Part shown: piece by piece, positions 14,592-23,551 of the stretch
Layout of the letters: each line of letters begins with the position of its first letter
Position numbering within the stretch: position 1 is the stretch's first letter
Virus record (IMG/VR): IMGVR_UViG_3300002223_000012
Coordinates: 1-46,770 of that record
From: a virus
DNA length: 46,770 nt
Reading direction: 5' to 3' (one strand)
Translations under genes and position numbers: made by a program
The notes under the pieces: generated by a model
Databases searched by the model: none
What the model was told of the DNA's origin: nothing
What the model saw: only the letters and a program-made list of their open reading frames with translations

Positions 14592-16076
14592 TTAGCGCCC
14601 CATTATGAGTTGTTCAAGTTCTTTTGCTGTTTTTGGCGCTGCCGAAGTCGGTTTTCCACCTAATTGCGGTTTTGGTTTTGGCTGTTGTTTTGGGGCTTCA
14701 GTTCTTGGGCTTTCAGGAGCTGCGGAAGGGGGTACAAGAATTCCTTTCCCAAGTCCAGGTGTACCAACAAGTTGCCCAGCAAATTCAAGAAAACCTTGAA
14801 ATCCGATTGGTTCATCAGGTTGGAAACCAAGTTGGTCGCTGGCTTTTTGGAGAATAGCAAGACCTTCCTTATGTGTAGCGGGAAGTTTCATCTTGTCTAG
14901 TCCCATTTTCAATACATTCCGGAGGTAATCCTTTTGAGCTTTATCCCCAATTTGATCGTATTGATATTGTAAAACATTGTTCCAATGTTCTATCTTGCTT
15001 TCGTAATCATTCTGTCGTCCCTCAACAACCGCTTTACGATAGTCATTCGTTGCTTGAATAGACAACGCTCGAAGATTAAGTTCCCGATCTTTTCTAGACT
15101 CACCCACTTTAATTCTAGAAACCACTTCGGGCGGAAGTCCAGATACATCCTCTCCAGCTAAGAGTTGGTCGGCTATTTGTTGAGCAAGAGGGAAGTTTTC
15201 GGGGCCGATAATTTTAGCGATAGAAACAGCTTTATCGGCGCGAACTTTATTAACAAATTGTTCTTGTTCCTGATCTAGTTTACGATCTTTTTGAGCAAGA
15301 AGATTACTGGCAATTTTTTCTCGTTGTGCAAGTTCGGCATATTTGTATTGTTTTATATCAATTTGTTTTTGCTCTTGTAAACTCGCTTTTCCAGTTAAAG
15401 ACTCTAATGGTTTCTTACCAGTGGAGGTTGCCTCAACCAGTTGCCAAATATCAGAATCAGAAACGGATGAAGGATACTTTACGCGATAATCTCTAAATAA
15501 CTTAGCTGCTTCCCTATCACCCTTCATCTTCAAAAGGCGCTCTTGAAAAGCGGGGTTAAACAAATCTTCCTGAGCCCTGCTCTTAACAAGTCCTGAAAGG
15601 GCAACAATTTGCTCGTTAGGAACACGGCCGGCAGCGGCTTCGCTGATGACATGGCGTTGTAATTGTGCTAATGTCTGCGGCTGAAATCCTCCAACTCGTT
15701 TCGTAACCTGCCGTTCTGCAAGTTGTGTCGGTGGTGCAGCTTCGCCAGTTGCGGCGCTATACTCCGGTGATACCTCTTGAGGGATTCCATAACGCTCCGT
15801 TTCGGTAACATCACGAGGCGCCTCTGGCGGTTTCGAGCCAAAGAATTTCTCGAAAAGTTGTGCTCCCTCACCACCTGTAAGAGCCGTATTTGGATCGAGT
15901 AATCCTTGGTTAACACCTTCAAGAATCATTTTGAATTTTTCGAGATCGCGAGCTTTGAATTGGTTTATAAAATCAGCTACTGATTTGCCAAATTCGGGAG
16001 CTACATTTTCCGGCGCTCGAAATGGAAGAACAGAAGAGCCACCAGAAACTAAAAAGTTTCCTTGATTATAAGGCAT
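14592..16076 (-). CDS. Ejection-type internal virion protein, 494 aa
   Basis: The protein is highly helical, rich in Gln, Lys, Glu and Ala, with a long coiled-coil-like part (about residues 225-300, e.g. EQKQIDIKQYKYAELAQREK). Its C-terminus is low-complexity, Pro/Ala/Lys-rich and ends in TAKELEQLIMGR. Start and stop share bases with both neighbours. Position and composition fit the second internal core/ejection protein (T7 gp15 role); sequence identity to that family is not visible by eye. Confidence 0.55.
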   Translation of the reverse strand: MPYNQGNFLVSGGSSVLPFRAPENVAPEFGKSVADFINQFKARDLEKFKMILEGVNQGLLDPNTALTGGEGAQLFEKFFGSKPPEAPRDVTETERYGIPQEVSPEYSAATGEAAPPTQLAERQVTKRVGGFQPQTLAQLQRHVISEAAAGRVPNEQIVALSGLVKSRAQEDLFNPAFQERLLKMKGDREAAKLFRDYRVKYPSSVSDSDIWQLVEATSTGKKPLESLTGKASLQEQKQIDIKQYKYAELAQREKIASNLLAQKDRKLDQEQEQFVNKVRADKAVSIAKIIGPENFPLAQQIADQLLAGEDVSGLPPEVVSRIKVGESRKDRELNLRALSIQATNDYRKAVVEGRQNDYESKIEHWNNVLQYQYDQIGDKAQKDYLRNVLKMGLDKMKLPATHKEGLAILQKASDQLGFQPDEPIGFQGFLEFAGQLVGTPGLGKGILVPPSAAPESPRTEAPKQQPKPKPQLGGKPTSAAPKTAKELEQLIMGR

Positions 16077-16885
16077 TATGCACCCGCTCCACCTTTAGCA
16101 AAAGCACCAGCAACACTAGCAATACCCTGTCCAGTCTTGAGGACTTGATTAACGTAATCCCAAGCATTTGGCTTTTCCTGCCCTATCGCTGAAGGACCAA
16201 CAAGAGTTTGTGGGAATATCGGTTGTGTCCCCAAGAAAGATTGAGCCGATTGCATGTAATTCTCGGGGGAACGGAGTTGGTAATCCTGTCTTGCTCTACC
16301 CATATTCGCTTCAAGGATCGCTTGAATAATCTGTCCAATATTTCCTAATCCGGCAGCCCGCTGCGTTCTAATCTGTTCACCCGTCATCCTTCTTCCTGCA
16401 TAAGCCTCTTTTGCGCCAACCTCCGCTTCCGCACTTTTCGCAAGAATATTCGCCATCAAATCGCCGTAAGAACGAGCGCCAGCACCAGCCACGTCAGAAC
16501 CATAACGAGCCCCACGGCGGCCAAAAGATTCCAGAATTTGTGGCAGCGCGTATTGTTGAAAATTCCTATTCCCTTGTTCAAGGGCGGTTCTGTAAATTGA
16601 AGAAGTGTCTGTAGGTCCCGTAACATCAACTGGCTTACGGAACATACTGGTAGCTTCAGTTAATTCTGGAGAAGCCCCTAAACTAGTTGATAAACTAGAT
16701 AAATCAACTCCTTTAAGGTAATCGGCAAAACTTAATGAAGGTTGACCTAGCTTGGACGATAAAAATGTCCCATATTCTTTAGCAATACGATTGACGTTAG
16801 GCGCAATATCCGGTGTCAGCGGCGCAATGGTCTGCGTCTGTGGCATCGGTGGTTGCTTGAATTTTATTTTTCGTTCAAGGGACAT
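16076..16885 (-). CDS. Ejection-type internal virion protein, Ala/Gly-rich, 269 aa
   Basis: It has a short Pro-rich N-terminus (KQPPMPQTQTIAPLTPDIAP), helical Ala/Arg/Gly-rich middle and a small hydrophobic end (GIASVAGAFAKGGAGA). It resembles the smallest of the three podoviral ejected core proteins (T7 gp14 role) in size, composition and location before two larger ones. The start overlaps the end of the GNAT-like gene by 11 bases. Confidence 0.55.
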   Translation of the reverse strand: MSLERKIKFKQPPMPQTQTIAPLTPDIAPNVNRIAKEYGTFLSSKLGQPSLSFADYLKGVDLSSLSTSLGASPELTEATSMFRKPVDVTGPTDTSSIYRTALEQGNRNFQQYALPQILESFGRRGARYGSDVAGAGARSYGDLMANILAKSAEAEVGAKEAYAGRRMTGEQIRTQRAAGLGNIGQIIQAILEANMGRARQDYQLRSPENYMQSAQSFLGTQPIFPQTLVGPSAIGQEKPNAWDYVNQVLKTGQGIASVAGAFAKGGAGA

Positions 16886-17468
16886 TCGCCGTCTCCTTTA
16901 GTAACTCGCTCCGGAGGATTCCATAAACAAGCATATCACAGGTATCACCCTTCGGCAAGATAAAATCATTCCGTAATGTCCCCTCACGTTGGAAACCAAG
17001 CCGCTCAAGCATCCGCCACATTACCTTATTCCTAGCAGGAACCCGCGCATAAAGGCGTTTTAGCCCAAAAGTTATCATACCATACTGAAAAGTATCGTGA
17101 ACAAGTTGATCTCGGCCGGCGATTTTTCTATCCCAAAATACGAAGCCCACATGAGCCTTAAAATTAGGAACTAAGTTTTCAAACATAATTAACGAATTAT
17201 CAATTTCTATGATAATTGTATCTGGAGCAAATAAAAATTCCAAGATTTCTTGGTCATCCATTTGCCAAGTCGTTGCCAAAGAAAATGTCTTGAGGAAGTT
17301 TCCAGCTTTTTGAACATTCTCCATCGTCATCTTGAATGGATAAGCCGGCTTTCCATCAGCAAAGAAAAGCGGCTTCTCATCCAAAAAGTGTGATGTTGAT
17401 AGTGGCTCCTCCGAGAGTTGATCTAATAAAGATTCTGTCTGCATTCCATTCGTCTCTGCGAGAGTCAT
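16875..17468 (-). CDS. GNAT-like acetyltransferase / T7 gp13-type virion protein
   Basis: In the 197-aa protein, residues 95-180 look like the second half of a GNAT fold: a strand plus NFKAHVGFVFWD, a helix with an ill-conserved acetyl-CoA loop, GLKRLYARVPARNKVMWRML, then ERLGFQREGTLRNDF, typical of GNAT C-termini. Podoviruses commonly place a GNAT-like protein before the internal core genes, as with T7 gp13. The acetyl-CoA-binding Q/RxxGxG/A is not evident, so it may be structural. The chosen start overlaps the upstream gene by 92 bases; a Met at 17444 is an alternative. Confidence 0.65.
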   Translation of the reverse strand: MTLAETNGMQTESLLDQLSEEPLSTSHFLDEKPLFFADGKPAYPFKMTMENVQKAGNFLKTFSLATTWQMDDQEILEFLFAPDTIIIEIDNSLIMFENLVPNFKAHVGFVFWDRKIAGRDQLVHDTFQYGMITFGLKRLYARVPARNKVMWRMLERLGFQREGTLRNDFILPKGDTCDMLVYGILRSELLKETANVP

Positions 17469-17709
17469 AAACTATACCCCCATTGTTGGTATTCGCTATG
17501 TAGGTAAAAGGCTTTTTCCCTAAGCCGTGACTAACAACAATATCGCCATTAGCTACAGTGCTAGAAACCGTTACGGAAGAAACTTTGCAATTTTCTTGTA
17601 ATCCTATCCCATTACTACATAATCTACGGATTTCATCAGATAGTATCTTAATATAGTTTCTCAAATCTTCCAAGGAATCTGGTATCTCAAGGGGTAAAGT
17701 AATCTTCAC
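17377..17709 (-). CDS. Hypothetical tail-region protein, 110 aa
   Basis: GTG start overlapping the propeller gene stop. A short helix (LEDLRNYIKILSDEIRRL) is followed by beta-rich sequence with VVSHGLGKKP, a loop often seen in small phage tail or fibre-tip proteins. Its C-terminal 92 bases overlap the GNAT-like frame, an unusually long overlap for this genome. Function is unknown. Confidence 0.55.
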   Translation of the reverse strand: MKITLPLEIPDSLEDLRNYIKILSDEIRRLCSNGIGLQENCKVSSVTVSSTVANGDIVVSHGLGKKPFTYIANTNNGGIVYDSRRDEWNADRIFIRSTLGGATINITLFG

Positions 17710-19337
17710 TTAACATTCTCAACACGAGAAGAATGAGTGCCACTGAATCGTAAAGTTACGCTAATAATCCTAAATTTCTCACCTGAAGTTGAATTTTGTA
17801 AGCGAATACGAATGTTATCTCCTGTTACTAAGGGAAAGCCGTGAGCGTATTGAATATCACCAGTAGTTAATGTGGTTCCACCCAAAGAGATAGGTAAAGC
17901 GGTACTGAATGAATTACCTCTATCTATACTGGTGCTAAGAGACAATGTTGCCGTTCCTTCAACGATATATCCTACTATAACCTCAAGAAGTGTTATCTCA
18001 TCTCCATCATTTTCTCCAACCGCATCAAAACTTTCCCAACTAAATTGAAGTTGATTTCCGTCGAAAATTGTTGAGCTTGAATCGAGTAAAAAGGTTTTCT
18101 TTGTTGATGTCCCAACAATAGTTTGTAAACGAGAAAATATTCCTGTCTCATCATTCCATGTATCTATTGCTTCATTCCAACTTCCAACATCTTCATCCCA
18201 AGATATTCCTTGAACAGTTTTGTATTGTCCGAAGCAAGTTATGTTAGGGTACTGCCCTGAACGCCAACGCCTTCTAACTACATCATAGGCGTAATAAAGT
18301 GATGGCGCAGTTGAAGCCGAAGAGGTTCCTGTAGGAATTGCTAAAATATATTCGCGAGTAATAAGATCAAATGTGCCAATAGCGCGGTCATGCCCATTGG
18401 GATTAAGATTTGCGAAAATTTCTTCTTTGACATCGTTACCAATAGGATCAAATTTAGAGCCGTCAAAATAATAAATATTTTCATCATTCCCAGTAAAGAA
18501 GTGACCACCGCGCCATTCTGCGAGTGAGTGAGATAAAAGAAGCCCAAGTTGACCAACAAGCTCCGTTGTGTCGAATGGATTAAATACATCTCCTGTAGCG
18601 CGAATATCAACAATGCTTTCTGATTTATAAATAAGTCCACGGAAAGGGCCAAGTTTTTTTATATTCTGGATAGCGTCATCACGATCGGCTAAATCCCTAT
18701 TTCCAGACCCTGTTCCAGTGAAGTTAACAAGTCCATTTTGTGTCCAACGAATAGTTTGAGCTAAATCTTCGCCTTTTTCAATCGTATGGGCAAGAACCAA
18801 GCGATTATTAATCGTATCCAAACCTTTCGCGGCGACGCCAGCTGTGACTTCATAATGTAAAGCAGAAGTATCTCCCGTCCAAGCTCTTAACGAATATTGT
18901 CTACAAGTAAAGAAGAAAGTATCGTCCATAATTGAAACACTAACCAAATCTTTAGCTGTTCCATCAAGACCATCTTCCGGTGGGACAATATTCCAAATGT
19001 TATTTCTATAATAAAGAAGGTTCTTACTAGTTATAGCAATCGGAATTATAAGCCCATCGCTTTTTTTCCAAATTCCAACCCAAACAAGTTCCTCATCAAA
19101 AGTCGCTCCAAGCTGTGTTCCGCCATAAGCTTTACGGATTTCATTTTTATAAAAAAGAATATCACGCATAGCTGGTGAATATTCAGGTGGAATAAGCTCA
19201 CCTGTCACGTCAACCTTTAAACCCTTGTCAGCCGGTCTTATCCTAACCCTACGATCTTTTAAAAATTCACGCGATTTCGCACTTAAGCGTGGCTTGAATT
19301 GATTAAGAAACAAGCCACCAAGAAGTCTATCAGCCAT
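17706..19337 (-). CDS. P22 gp10-like tail propeller / DNA-stabilisation protein
   Basis: The 543-aa protein is dominated by beta-propeller-like repeats (LAEWRGGHFFTGNDENIYYF, YYAYDVVRRRWRSGQY, WNEAIDTWND). N-terminal residues 1-40 are basic, and the C-terminus is a beta-sandwich-like region. Such propeller proteins in P22-like podoviruses close the tail tube and hold packaged DNA (gp10). The adaptor-like gene lies 540 bases upstream in the same operon. The assignment rests on length, repeats and context. Confidence 0.65.
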   Translation of the reverse strand: MADRLLGGLFLNQFKPRLSAKSREFLKDRRVRIRPADKGLKVDVTGELIPPEYSPAMRDILFYKNEIRKAYGGTQLGATFDEELVWVGIWKKSDGLIIPIAITSKNLLYYRNNIWNIVPPEDGLDGTAKDLVSVSIMDDTFFFTCRQYSLRAWTGDTSALHYEVTAGVAAKGLDTINNRLVLAHTIEKGEDLAQTIRWTQNGLVNFTGTGSGNRDLADRDDAIQNIKKLGPFRGLIYKSESIVDIRATGDVFNPFDTTELVGQLGLLLSHSLAEWRGGHFFTGNDENIYYFDGSKFDPIGNDVKEEIFANLNPNGHDRAIGTFDLITREYILAIPTGTSSASTAPSLYYAYDVVRRRWRSGQYPNITCFGQYKTVQGISWDEDVGSWNEAIDTWNDETGIFSRLQTIVGTSTKKTFLLDSSSTIFDGNQLQFSWESFDAVGENDGDEITLLEVIVGYIVEGTATLSLSTSIDRGNSFSTALPISLGGTTLTTGDIQYAHGFPLVTGDNIRIRLQNSTSGEKFRIISVTLRFSGTHSSRVENVK

Positions 19338-19345
19338 TTTCAGCC

Positions 19346-19876
19346 TTATTCATCTAATTCAAACCATTTATAAAGAGTCTCTGTTCCAATCACCCTAGTA
19401 ATCTTGTAATACCAATTATTTGGAACCTCCCCATAAAATGCTATTTGATGAGATATACCGGCGCCAGAAACTGTATTAATAGCCGTCCCTGAAAGTTCAA
19501 ACCCTGGTGGGTTAACGGAGCTTGCCCAAAATAGAACCCCAGCTTCATCGGCTGCCGCTCCAAGAATTGCCCCAGATGCACGTCTTTTTCTACCACTTGT
19601 ATTTTGATAAACACTAGCAATCGCTCGTGATCCTGTAACTTCAGTCCAAACTCCTGCTTCAAGTGCAATCGTTGAAGCTAATGCAACAGAGAGACTCATA
19701 GCTGTAATTGTACCTGATGTATTAACTGAAATACAAGCGCTGGTAATGGAATCAACAGGTGGTAAACCAAATATGTCGATAATCGCTTGCTTTAACGCGC
19801 GAAGTTGATCGTCGCCAAGACTTCTTGCTGAAGAACCCGTCGGAGTGCTTGGGTTTATCGAATTTGGGAGTGCCAT
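19346..19876 (-). CDS. Hypothetical tail or appendage protein, 176 aa
   Basis: The N-terminal 40 residues (SINPSTPTGSSARSLGDDQL then LRALKQAIIDIFGLP) are a known opening of phage fibre-like proteins: SP/TGSSxRxGDDQLRxLK. The rest is Ser/Thr/Ala-rich beta. It may be a trimeric appendage or adapter. It begins directly after the tail-adaptor stop, behind GAGGATA. Confidence 0.6.
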   Translation of the reverse strand: MALPNSINPSTPTGSSARSLGDDQLRALKQAIIDIFGLPPVDSITSACISVNTSGTITAMSLSVALASTIALEAGVWTEVTGSRAIASVYQNTSGRKRRASGAILGAAADEAGVLFWASSVNPPGFELSGTAINTVSGAGISHQIAFYGEVPNNWYYKITRVIGTETLYKWFELDE

Positions 19877-20506
19877 CTATATCCTCGGTGTAATTCCAAA
19901 GTCTTGATCCTCCGATTCTACGGTTTCGTCAATCGGAATTGCTGCGATTAATCTATTTACTTTCGCTTCCCATAAGTCAGAAACTTCATATTCATACAAC
20001 GAGTGAGAACCCCTTACTAACGCTTTCATCCTAATCACTTCATCCCACTCATCCGGAGTGTCAGGATAGGCAGAAGTAGAGGAAAAATTCGGTTCAGTAA
20101 CCTGTTTCCTATACCGCAATCTATACTCCACTCCGGAGGAAGAAGGTGCTGAATCAAACAATAAACTATTTCCAAATCTGCAATAATGTGTAGGAGAACC
20201 AGTGCCAGTATTGCGCTTATCAATAAAACGGAAGCTAGAAGGAATAACTTTTCGGTTATTCGTCGTGTCTTTAAGGGATAAGACGTGTTTGAGGTTGGTA
20301 AGCCCCATTGTTGTGAACGAGATTTCACTTGCATTGACTGAAAGCGTAAATGTTTTCGTGCTTTCAAGTTCATAGAATCGAAAGCCATACGCAACCTCAA
20401 GAAAAGCCTGTCGGAGCCATCCTTCAACTCTGGAAGAAATGTCAGTACGAGTGCGTAACTCTATAGTAGCTTCAGCTTTAATTTCAGCCCATGTTTGCCT
20501 AGCCAT
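19877..20506 (-). CDS. Head-tail adaptor, P22 gp4-like
   Basis: The 209-aa protein has an N-terminal helical part (TWAEIKAEATIELRTRTDI then WLRQAFLEVAYGFRFYELE), a beta middle with YRLRYRKQVTEPNF, and a C-terminal helix. This matches P22 gp4/T7 gp11-like adaptors that bind under the portal. It overlaps the upstream ORF as TAATG. The propeller protein follows after one gene. The call is moderate because it rests on pattern and context. Confidence 0.6.
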   Translation of the reverse strand: MARQTWAEIKAEATIELRTRTDISSRVEGWLRQAFLEVAYGFRFYELESTKTFTLSVNASEISFTTMGLTNLKHVLSLKDTTNNRKVIPSSFRFIDKRNTGTGSPTHYCRFGNSLLFDSAPSSSGVEYRLRYRKQVTEPNFSSTSAYPDTPDEWDEVIRMKALVRGSHSLYEYEVSDLWEAKVNRLIAAIPIDETVESEDQDFGITPRI

Positions 20507-20817
20507 TAGGTACTTGGTCCGCCATCGTCAACAAACGACAAAGGCGCTTCCGTAGGATACTCATTTGGCCGTAAATCCTCTCTTGATGGTTCATCAAGGC
20601 AATGAGAGACACATACAACGACACTACCACCATCACCCTGCTGACGTCGGAGTTGCGATAAAGGATAAGTGAATCCACAGCGGGAGCATTCTTCCCATTG
20701 CTCACGATAGCGTTTTGAGCGTGCAGTTTGTTCAAGATCAAACTGTTCCTCACCGCCGTAAGTGGCTCCGCCATAAACGCCAACACCATAATAATTAGTT
20801 TCGTTGGTATTAGCCAT
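20506..20817 (-). CDS. Hypothetical Cys-containing virion-region protein, 103 aa
   Basis: A Tyr/Gly-rich N-terminus (NYYGVGVYGGATYGG) is followed by ECSRCGFTYPLSQLRRQQG and VVCVSHC, giving a probable zinc ribbon (C44, C47, C69, C73 region). Similar small ribbon proteins are common in metagenomic podovirus tail modules, but the function is unknown. It overlaps both neighbours. Confidence 0.55.
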   Translation of the reverse strand: MANTNETNYYGVGVYGGATYGGEEQFDLEQTARSKRYREQWEECSRCGFTYPLSQLRRQQGDGGSVVVCVSHCLDEPSREDLRPNEYPTEAPLSFVDDGGPST

Positions 20818-21223
20818 CTTCCTTCATTGATTCCTTCATAAGTTTATTAAGATACCTTGAAAGCGCCTCACGCCATTGAGCCATTCCAAAAGGAATTTTT
20901 ACCTCTTCATCATCAACGTAACGCGCTAGCCATTCAACTTGACTAAAAGGAATATCACACTTGAATATATCTTCCCCAAGAATTTCAAGCCAAGCTTGCC
21001 AAATTCTACCATCCCTCCTATTCATTCCAGAAGGAAATGACGCTTGAATGATAGACATAATTAATGCAGTAGTAGCTCTTGTATTAACCTTTTCAGGACA
21101 AATGCCGTCAGCATCTCGTGATAAAACAAGTTTATCACCAGGAGAAATATGCAATTCAATAACATCAAAATCGAAGTTAACAGCCTTGCCAGAAGCAAAA
21201 AGTTTAGTTATTGCCTGGCCCAT
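20810..21223 (-). CDS. Hypothetical protein, 137 aa
   Basis: Alpha/beta sequence with no recognised family. It contains ELHISPGDKLVLSRD and a Trp-rich helical part (RIWQAWLEILGEDIF). The ATG follows a GGGATGAA run. It lies in the tail module between a small beta protein and a zinc-ribbon protein. Confidence 0.6.
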   Translation of the reverse strand: MGQAITKLFASGKAVNFDFDVIELHISPGDKLVLSRDADGICPEKVNTRATTALIMSIIQASFPSGMNRRDGRIWQAWLEILGEDIFKCDIPFSQVEWLARYVDDEEVKIPFGMAQWREALSRYLNKLMKESMKEDG

Positions 21224-21242
21224 TTCATCCCTCCATTTTAAA

Positions 21243-21485
21243 CTACTGTAATTTCTCCTGAGTATTTAAAAGCGGTAAAGCGTGAGTTGAAATAAAATTC
21301 TCAATTTGAGCCTTTTGGCCGGTAGTTATATCTTTAGTTAAAATAGCTGTATAACCCTGTCCATCATTAGCGCGAACACCTCCATTAACAACTATAACCC
21401 AACTAGTCCCACTTCTAGTAAATGTAATTGAGTTTATATCAGCTAAAGTCAAATCAAAATAGGTTCTAGTAAATACTTTAGGCAC
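21243..21485 (-). CDS. Hypothetical small beta protein, 80 aa
   Basis: GTG start after GAGGATA. It has beta-strand-like content (SITFTRSGTSWVIVVNGGVR) and a helical end. It directly follows the tail fibre gene, so it could be a fibre-associated or assembly protein; this is context only. Confidence 0.55.
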   Translation of the reverse strand: MPKVFTRTYFDLTLADINSITFTRSGTSWVIVVNGGVRANDGQGYTAILTKDITTGQKAQIENFISTHALPLLNTQEKLQ

Positions 21486-21499
21486 TATTTATATCCTCG

Positions 21500-22825
21500 T
21501 TAACTAGTAGGTGCAGTTGAGTCATAATAAAATGTTGTAAGACGAATAGTTCCAGTAGTTCCAAAACCACCACCGCCATTGGCAGTTACAATAATATCTG
21601 TCGCACCAACATAAAGTGTTGGCTTAAATTTGTCAAAATGATTTTTCAAGTCAGTAGTTGTTCCAGATGTTAATGCCGTGAGATTCGCAAATAAAGCTGT
21701 TGAGGTTTGATCTCCGATTGAAATTGAAGATAATGTGCCATTAAAAGCCGTTGTAACTCTAGAAACGACGTGCCACACCACAGAACCAGCAGGGATTAAA
21801 CTAGAAGCTGTAATTGCCGAAGCTAAATTAACTGCATCTACTGTTGTAGTTACCCGTTTCCAGCCCATCGCTGCACCGTTGGCGGCGCTCGACAGGTGTG
21901 CAGCGGTCCCAAGATACAGCGACGACACCCTATTCGAGGTGCCTCCAAGCGTTTTGTTGGCGTTGTTATCATCCGCAGGCGTGAAGGCGCCTTGCGGAGA
22001 CAACGCCCACCCGACCCCGTTCGTGACGTCACCAAAACCGATGTTGTTCCCTGCTTGAGAATAAAGAAGCAGTTGCCCGAGCGTGGTGCTGACGGTCGCG
22101 TTTGTACCGTTATGGAGTAACGAAAGATAGTCCGTCCCGCTTCCGTACACGCGAAAGGTTTGAGGTGTCGTGCCCCGCTTCTGCGCGAGGATGTTGGCCG
22201 CGTCGCGGATTAATGTAACATCACCCCAAGATAATGTAATTCCGGAAGCGAGAGTAAGCGTTACCTCATCAAATTTAAGACTATCACTCGATTGAAATGC
22301 CGACGTTCCATTTCCATAAGGTATTCTATTTACGGTTAAAGCGTCTAATCCCGTTCCACCATTAGCAACAGGTAAAATTCCACTAACATGGGTTGTTAAA
22401 GCAATTTTCCCCCATGATGGGGCAGTAGAAACACCACCAGAAATAAGAGCATTTCCAGTCGCAACACCAACCAGCTTTGAAATTGTTGCTGTTGCACTTG
22501 CATATAACAAATCACCCACAGTATAAGACGCAAATCCAGTTCCACCATTGGCAGCCGGAAGAATCCCTGTAACATCTGTAGTTAAAACAATACTTCCCCA
22601 AGAGGGAAGTGAACCGTTAGAGCGTAAAACAGCATTTGCAGAACCAATACCAAGACCAGCTACAACAGATGCACCTGTCGCATAAAGGAGATCACCAGCA
22701 GTTAAACCACTAAAACCGCCACTAATTTTAAGTGTCCCATCAGAATTATGAGCTACCTGAAGAAACTGATTAAGAACAGTTCCCCATGTATTTTGATCGG
22801 AAAAATTGGTAGGTAAACGTGCCAT
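21500..22825 (-). CDS. Tail fibre / receptor-binding protein
   Basis: The 441-aa protein has fibre-type repeats in the N-terminal half: GDLLYATGASVV, then ILPAANGGTG, GDLLYASATATI and ILPVANGGTG. The NGGTG turn is typical of phage tail fibres. The central part (about residues 208-330) contains the mobile fibre segment with FRVYGSGTDYLSLLH and NGVGWALSP. The C-terminus is beta-rich and may contact the receptor. Bases 21850-22210, encoding the central part, are clearly GC-richer than both flanks, suggesting module exchange. The ATG shares bases with the lipoprotein stop. Confidence 0.8.
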   Translation of the reverse strand: MARLPTNFSDQNTWGTVLNQFLQVAHNSDGTLKISGGFSGLTAGDLLYATGASVVAGLGIGSANAVLRSNGSLPSWGSIVLTTDVTGILPAANGGTGFASYTVGDLLYASATATISKLVGVATGNALISGGVSTAPSWGKIALTTHVSGILPVANGGTGLDALTVNRIPYGNGTSAFQSSDSLKFDEVTLTLASGITLSWGDVTLIRDAANILAQKRGTTPQTFRVYGSGTDYLSLLHNGTNATVSTTLGQLLLYSQAGNNIGFGDVTNGVGWALSPQGAFTPADDNNANKTLGGTSNRVSSLYLGTAAHLSSAANGAAMGWKRVTTTVDAVNLASAITASSLIPAGSVVWHVVSRVTTAFNGTLSSISIGDQTSTALFANLTALTSGTTTDLKNHFDKFKPTLYVGATDIIVTANGGGGFGTTGTIRLTTFYYDSTAPTS

Positions 22826-23079
22826 TACTTATCCTTAGTTAATCCTTCCAACATGGTATCGCAGGTATCACCCTTAATAGCAATTCTTCCATTAACACCC
22901 TTATCAGTATTCGCCCACACACTCACAGCGCGACCATAAGGGGTATTCAAAACAATGCAACCGCTATTCGCATCTTTAACTTTTACCATTTCCCTAAGCT
23001 GCTCAGGAGACATACCAGCCATACTCACAGTACCGCATCCCGACGCTAACAAAGCAGCAACTAAAATCTTAATTCTCAT
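22825..23079 (-). CDS. Small lipoprotein, 84 aa
   Basis: Residues 1-15 form a lipoprotein signal: MRIK, hydrophobic ILVAALLASG, then C15, with ASGC as lipobox. Signal peptidase II would leave a lipidated N-terminal Cys. Further Cys residues (about 41 and 73) could make a disulphide in the periplasm. Candidate roles are spanin-like lysis or superinfection exclusion. It forms a cluster with two small membrane-type genes upstream. Its presence in a virion operon supports a Gram-negative host. Confidence 0.65.
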   Translation of the reverse strand: MRIKILVAALLASGCGTVSMAGMSPEQLREMVKVKDANSGCIVLNTPYGRAVSVWANTDKGVNGRIAIKGDTCDTMLEGLTKDK

Positions 23080-23278
23080 AGCTAACCTTTTTCTCCCTTA
23101 ACTTACATTTAGTCATACTATGTTGAACAAGATACTGAGCAAGTTGCTTCCTCGCTGCCGATTGCATTAACCCGCAGCCATGTTCCGTTTTAGCTCTTCC
23201 TTCCAATTCAATATCCCCTCCGTATTCTCCATTAGGAGACATAAAAATTGTTAAAAGAAATACCCATTCAACTATCAA
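23069..23278 (-). CDS. Small secreted or membrane-anchored protein, 69 aa
   Basis: TTG start overlapping the previous stop. The N-terminus (MIVEWVFLLTIFMSPNG) is a short hydrophobic anchor or signal. The rest is charged, with two Cys. It overlaps the lipoprotein gene by 11 bases, the tight arrangement seen for spanin pairs, though it lacks a long coiled coil. Confidence 0.5.
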   Translation of the reverse strand: MIVEWVFLLTIFMSPNGEYGGDIELEGRAKTEHGCGLMQSAARKQLAQYLVQHSMTKCKLREKKVSYEN

Positions 23279-23547
23279 TTCTCATTTTCCTTAACATCAC
23301 ACTCATCCGCTTTCTGATTCAAAGCCATTGCTTGATGTCGACACATTATCCTAATAATTCTAGTTCGAGCACTATCTTGTCTAACATGAGTATTTAACAT
23401 ATTAACTACTGTTGTAATAGGCGACGGGACGTGTCCAGTAAACATTCCAAGAAGAACCATAGCAACTATAATAGGGAAGCCAAGTGTACTTACAACTTGT
23501 GCCCAACCGGGTAAACCGTTAATAGAAATCTTCCGGCGTTCTTCCAT
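23275..23547 (-). CDS. Single-helix membrane protein, 90 aa, holin-like
   Basis: Start placed at MEERRK, just after the upstream gene. Residues 15-35 (WAQVVSTLGFPIIVAMVLLG) form a transmembrane helix, followed by a soluble helical, basic C-terminus. Size and neighbourhood (anchored protein plus lipoprotein downstream) would suit a holin or lysis accessory. Function is not shown by motif. Confidence 0.55.
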   Translation of the reverse strand: MEERRKISINGLPGWAQVVSTLGFPIIVAMVLLGMFTGHVPSPITTVVNMLNTHVRQDSARTRIIRIMCRHQAMALNQKADECDVKENEN

Positions 23548-23551
23548 TAGA

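Noticed and set aside
14605-14900. Rightward frames opposite the 494-aa gene end
   Set aside because: Several overlapping frames of Cys/Phe/Gly-rich sequence appear because the leftward gene is Pro/Gln/Lys-rich there; none has a ribosome site.
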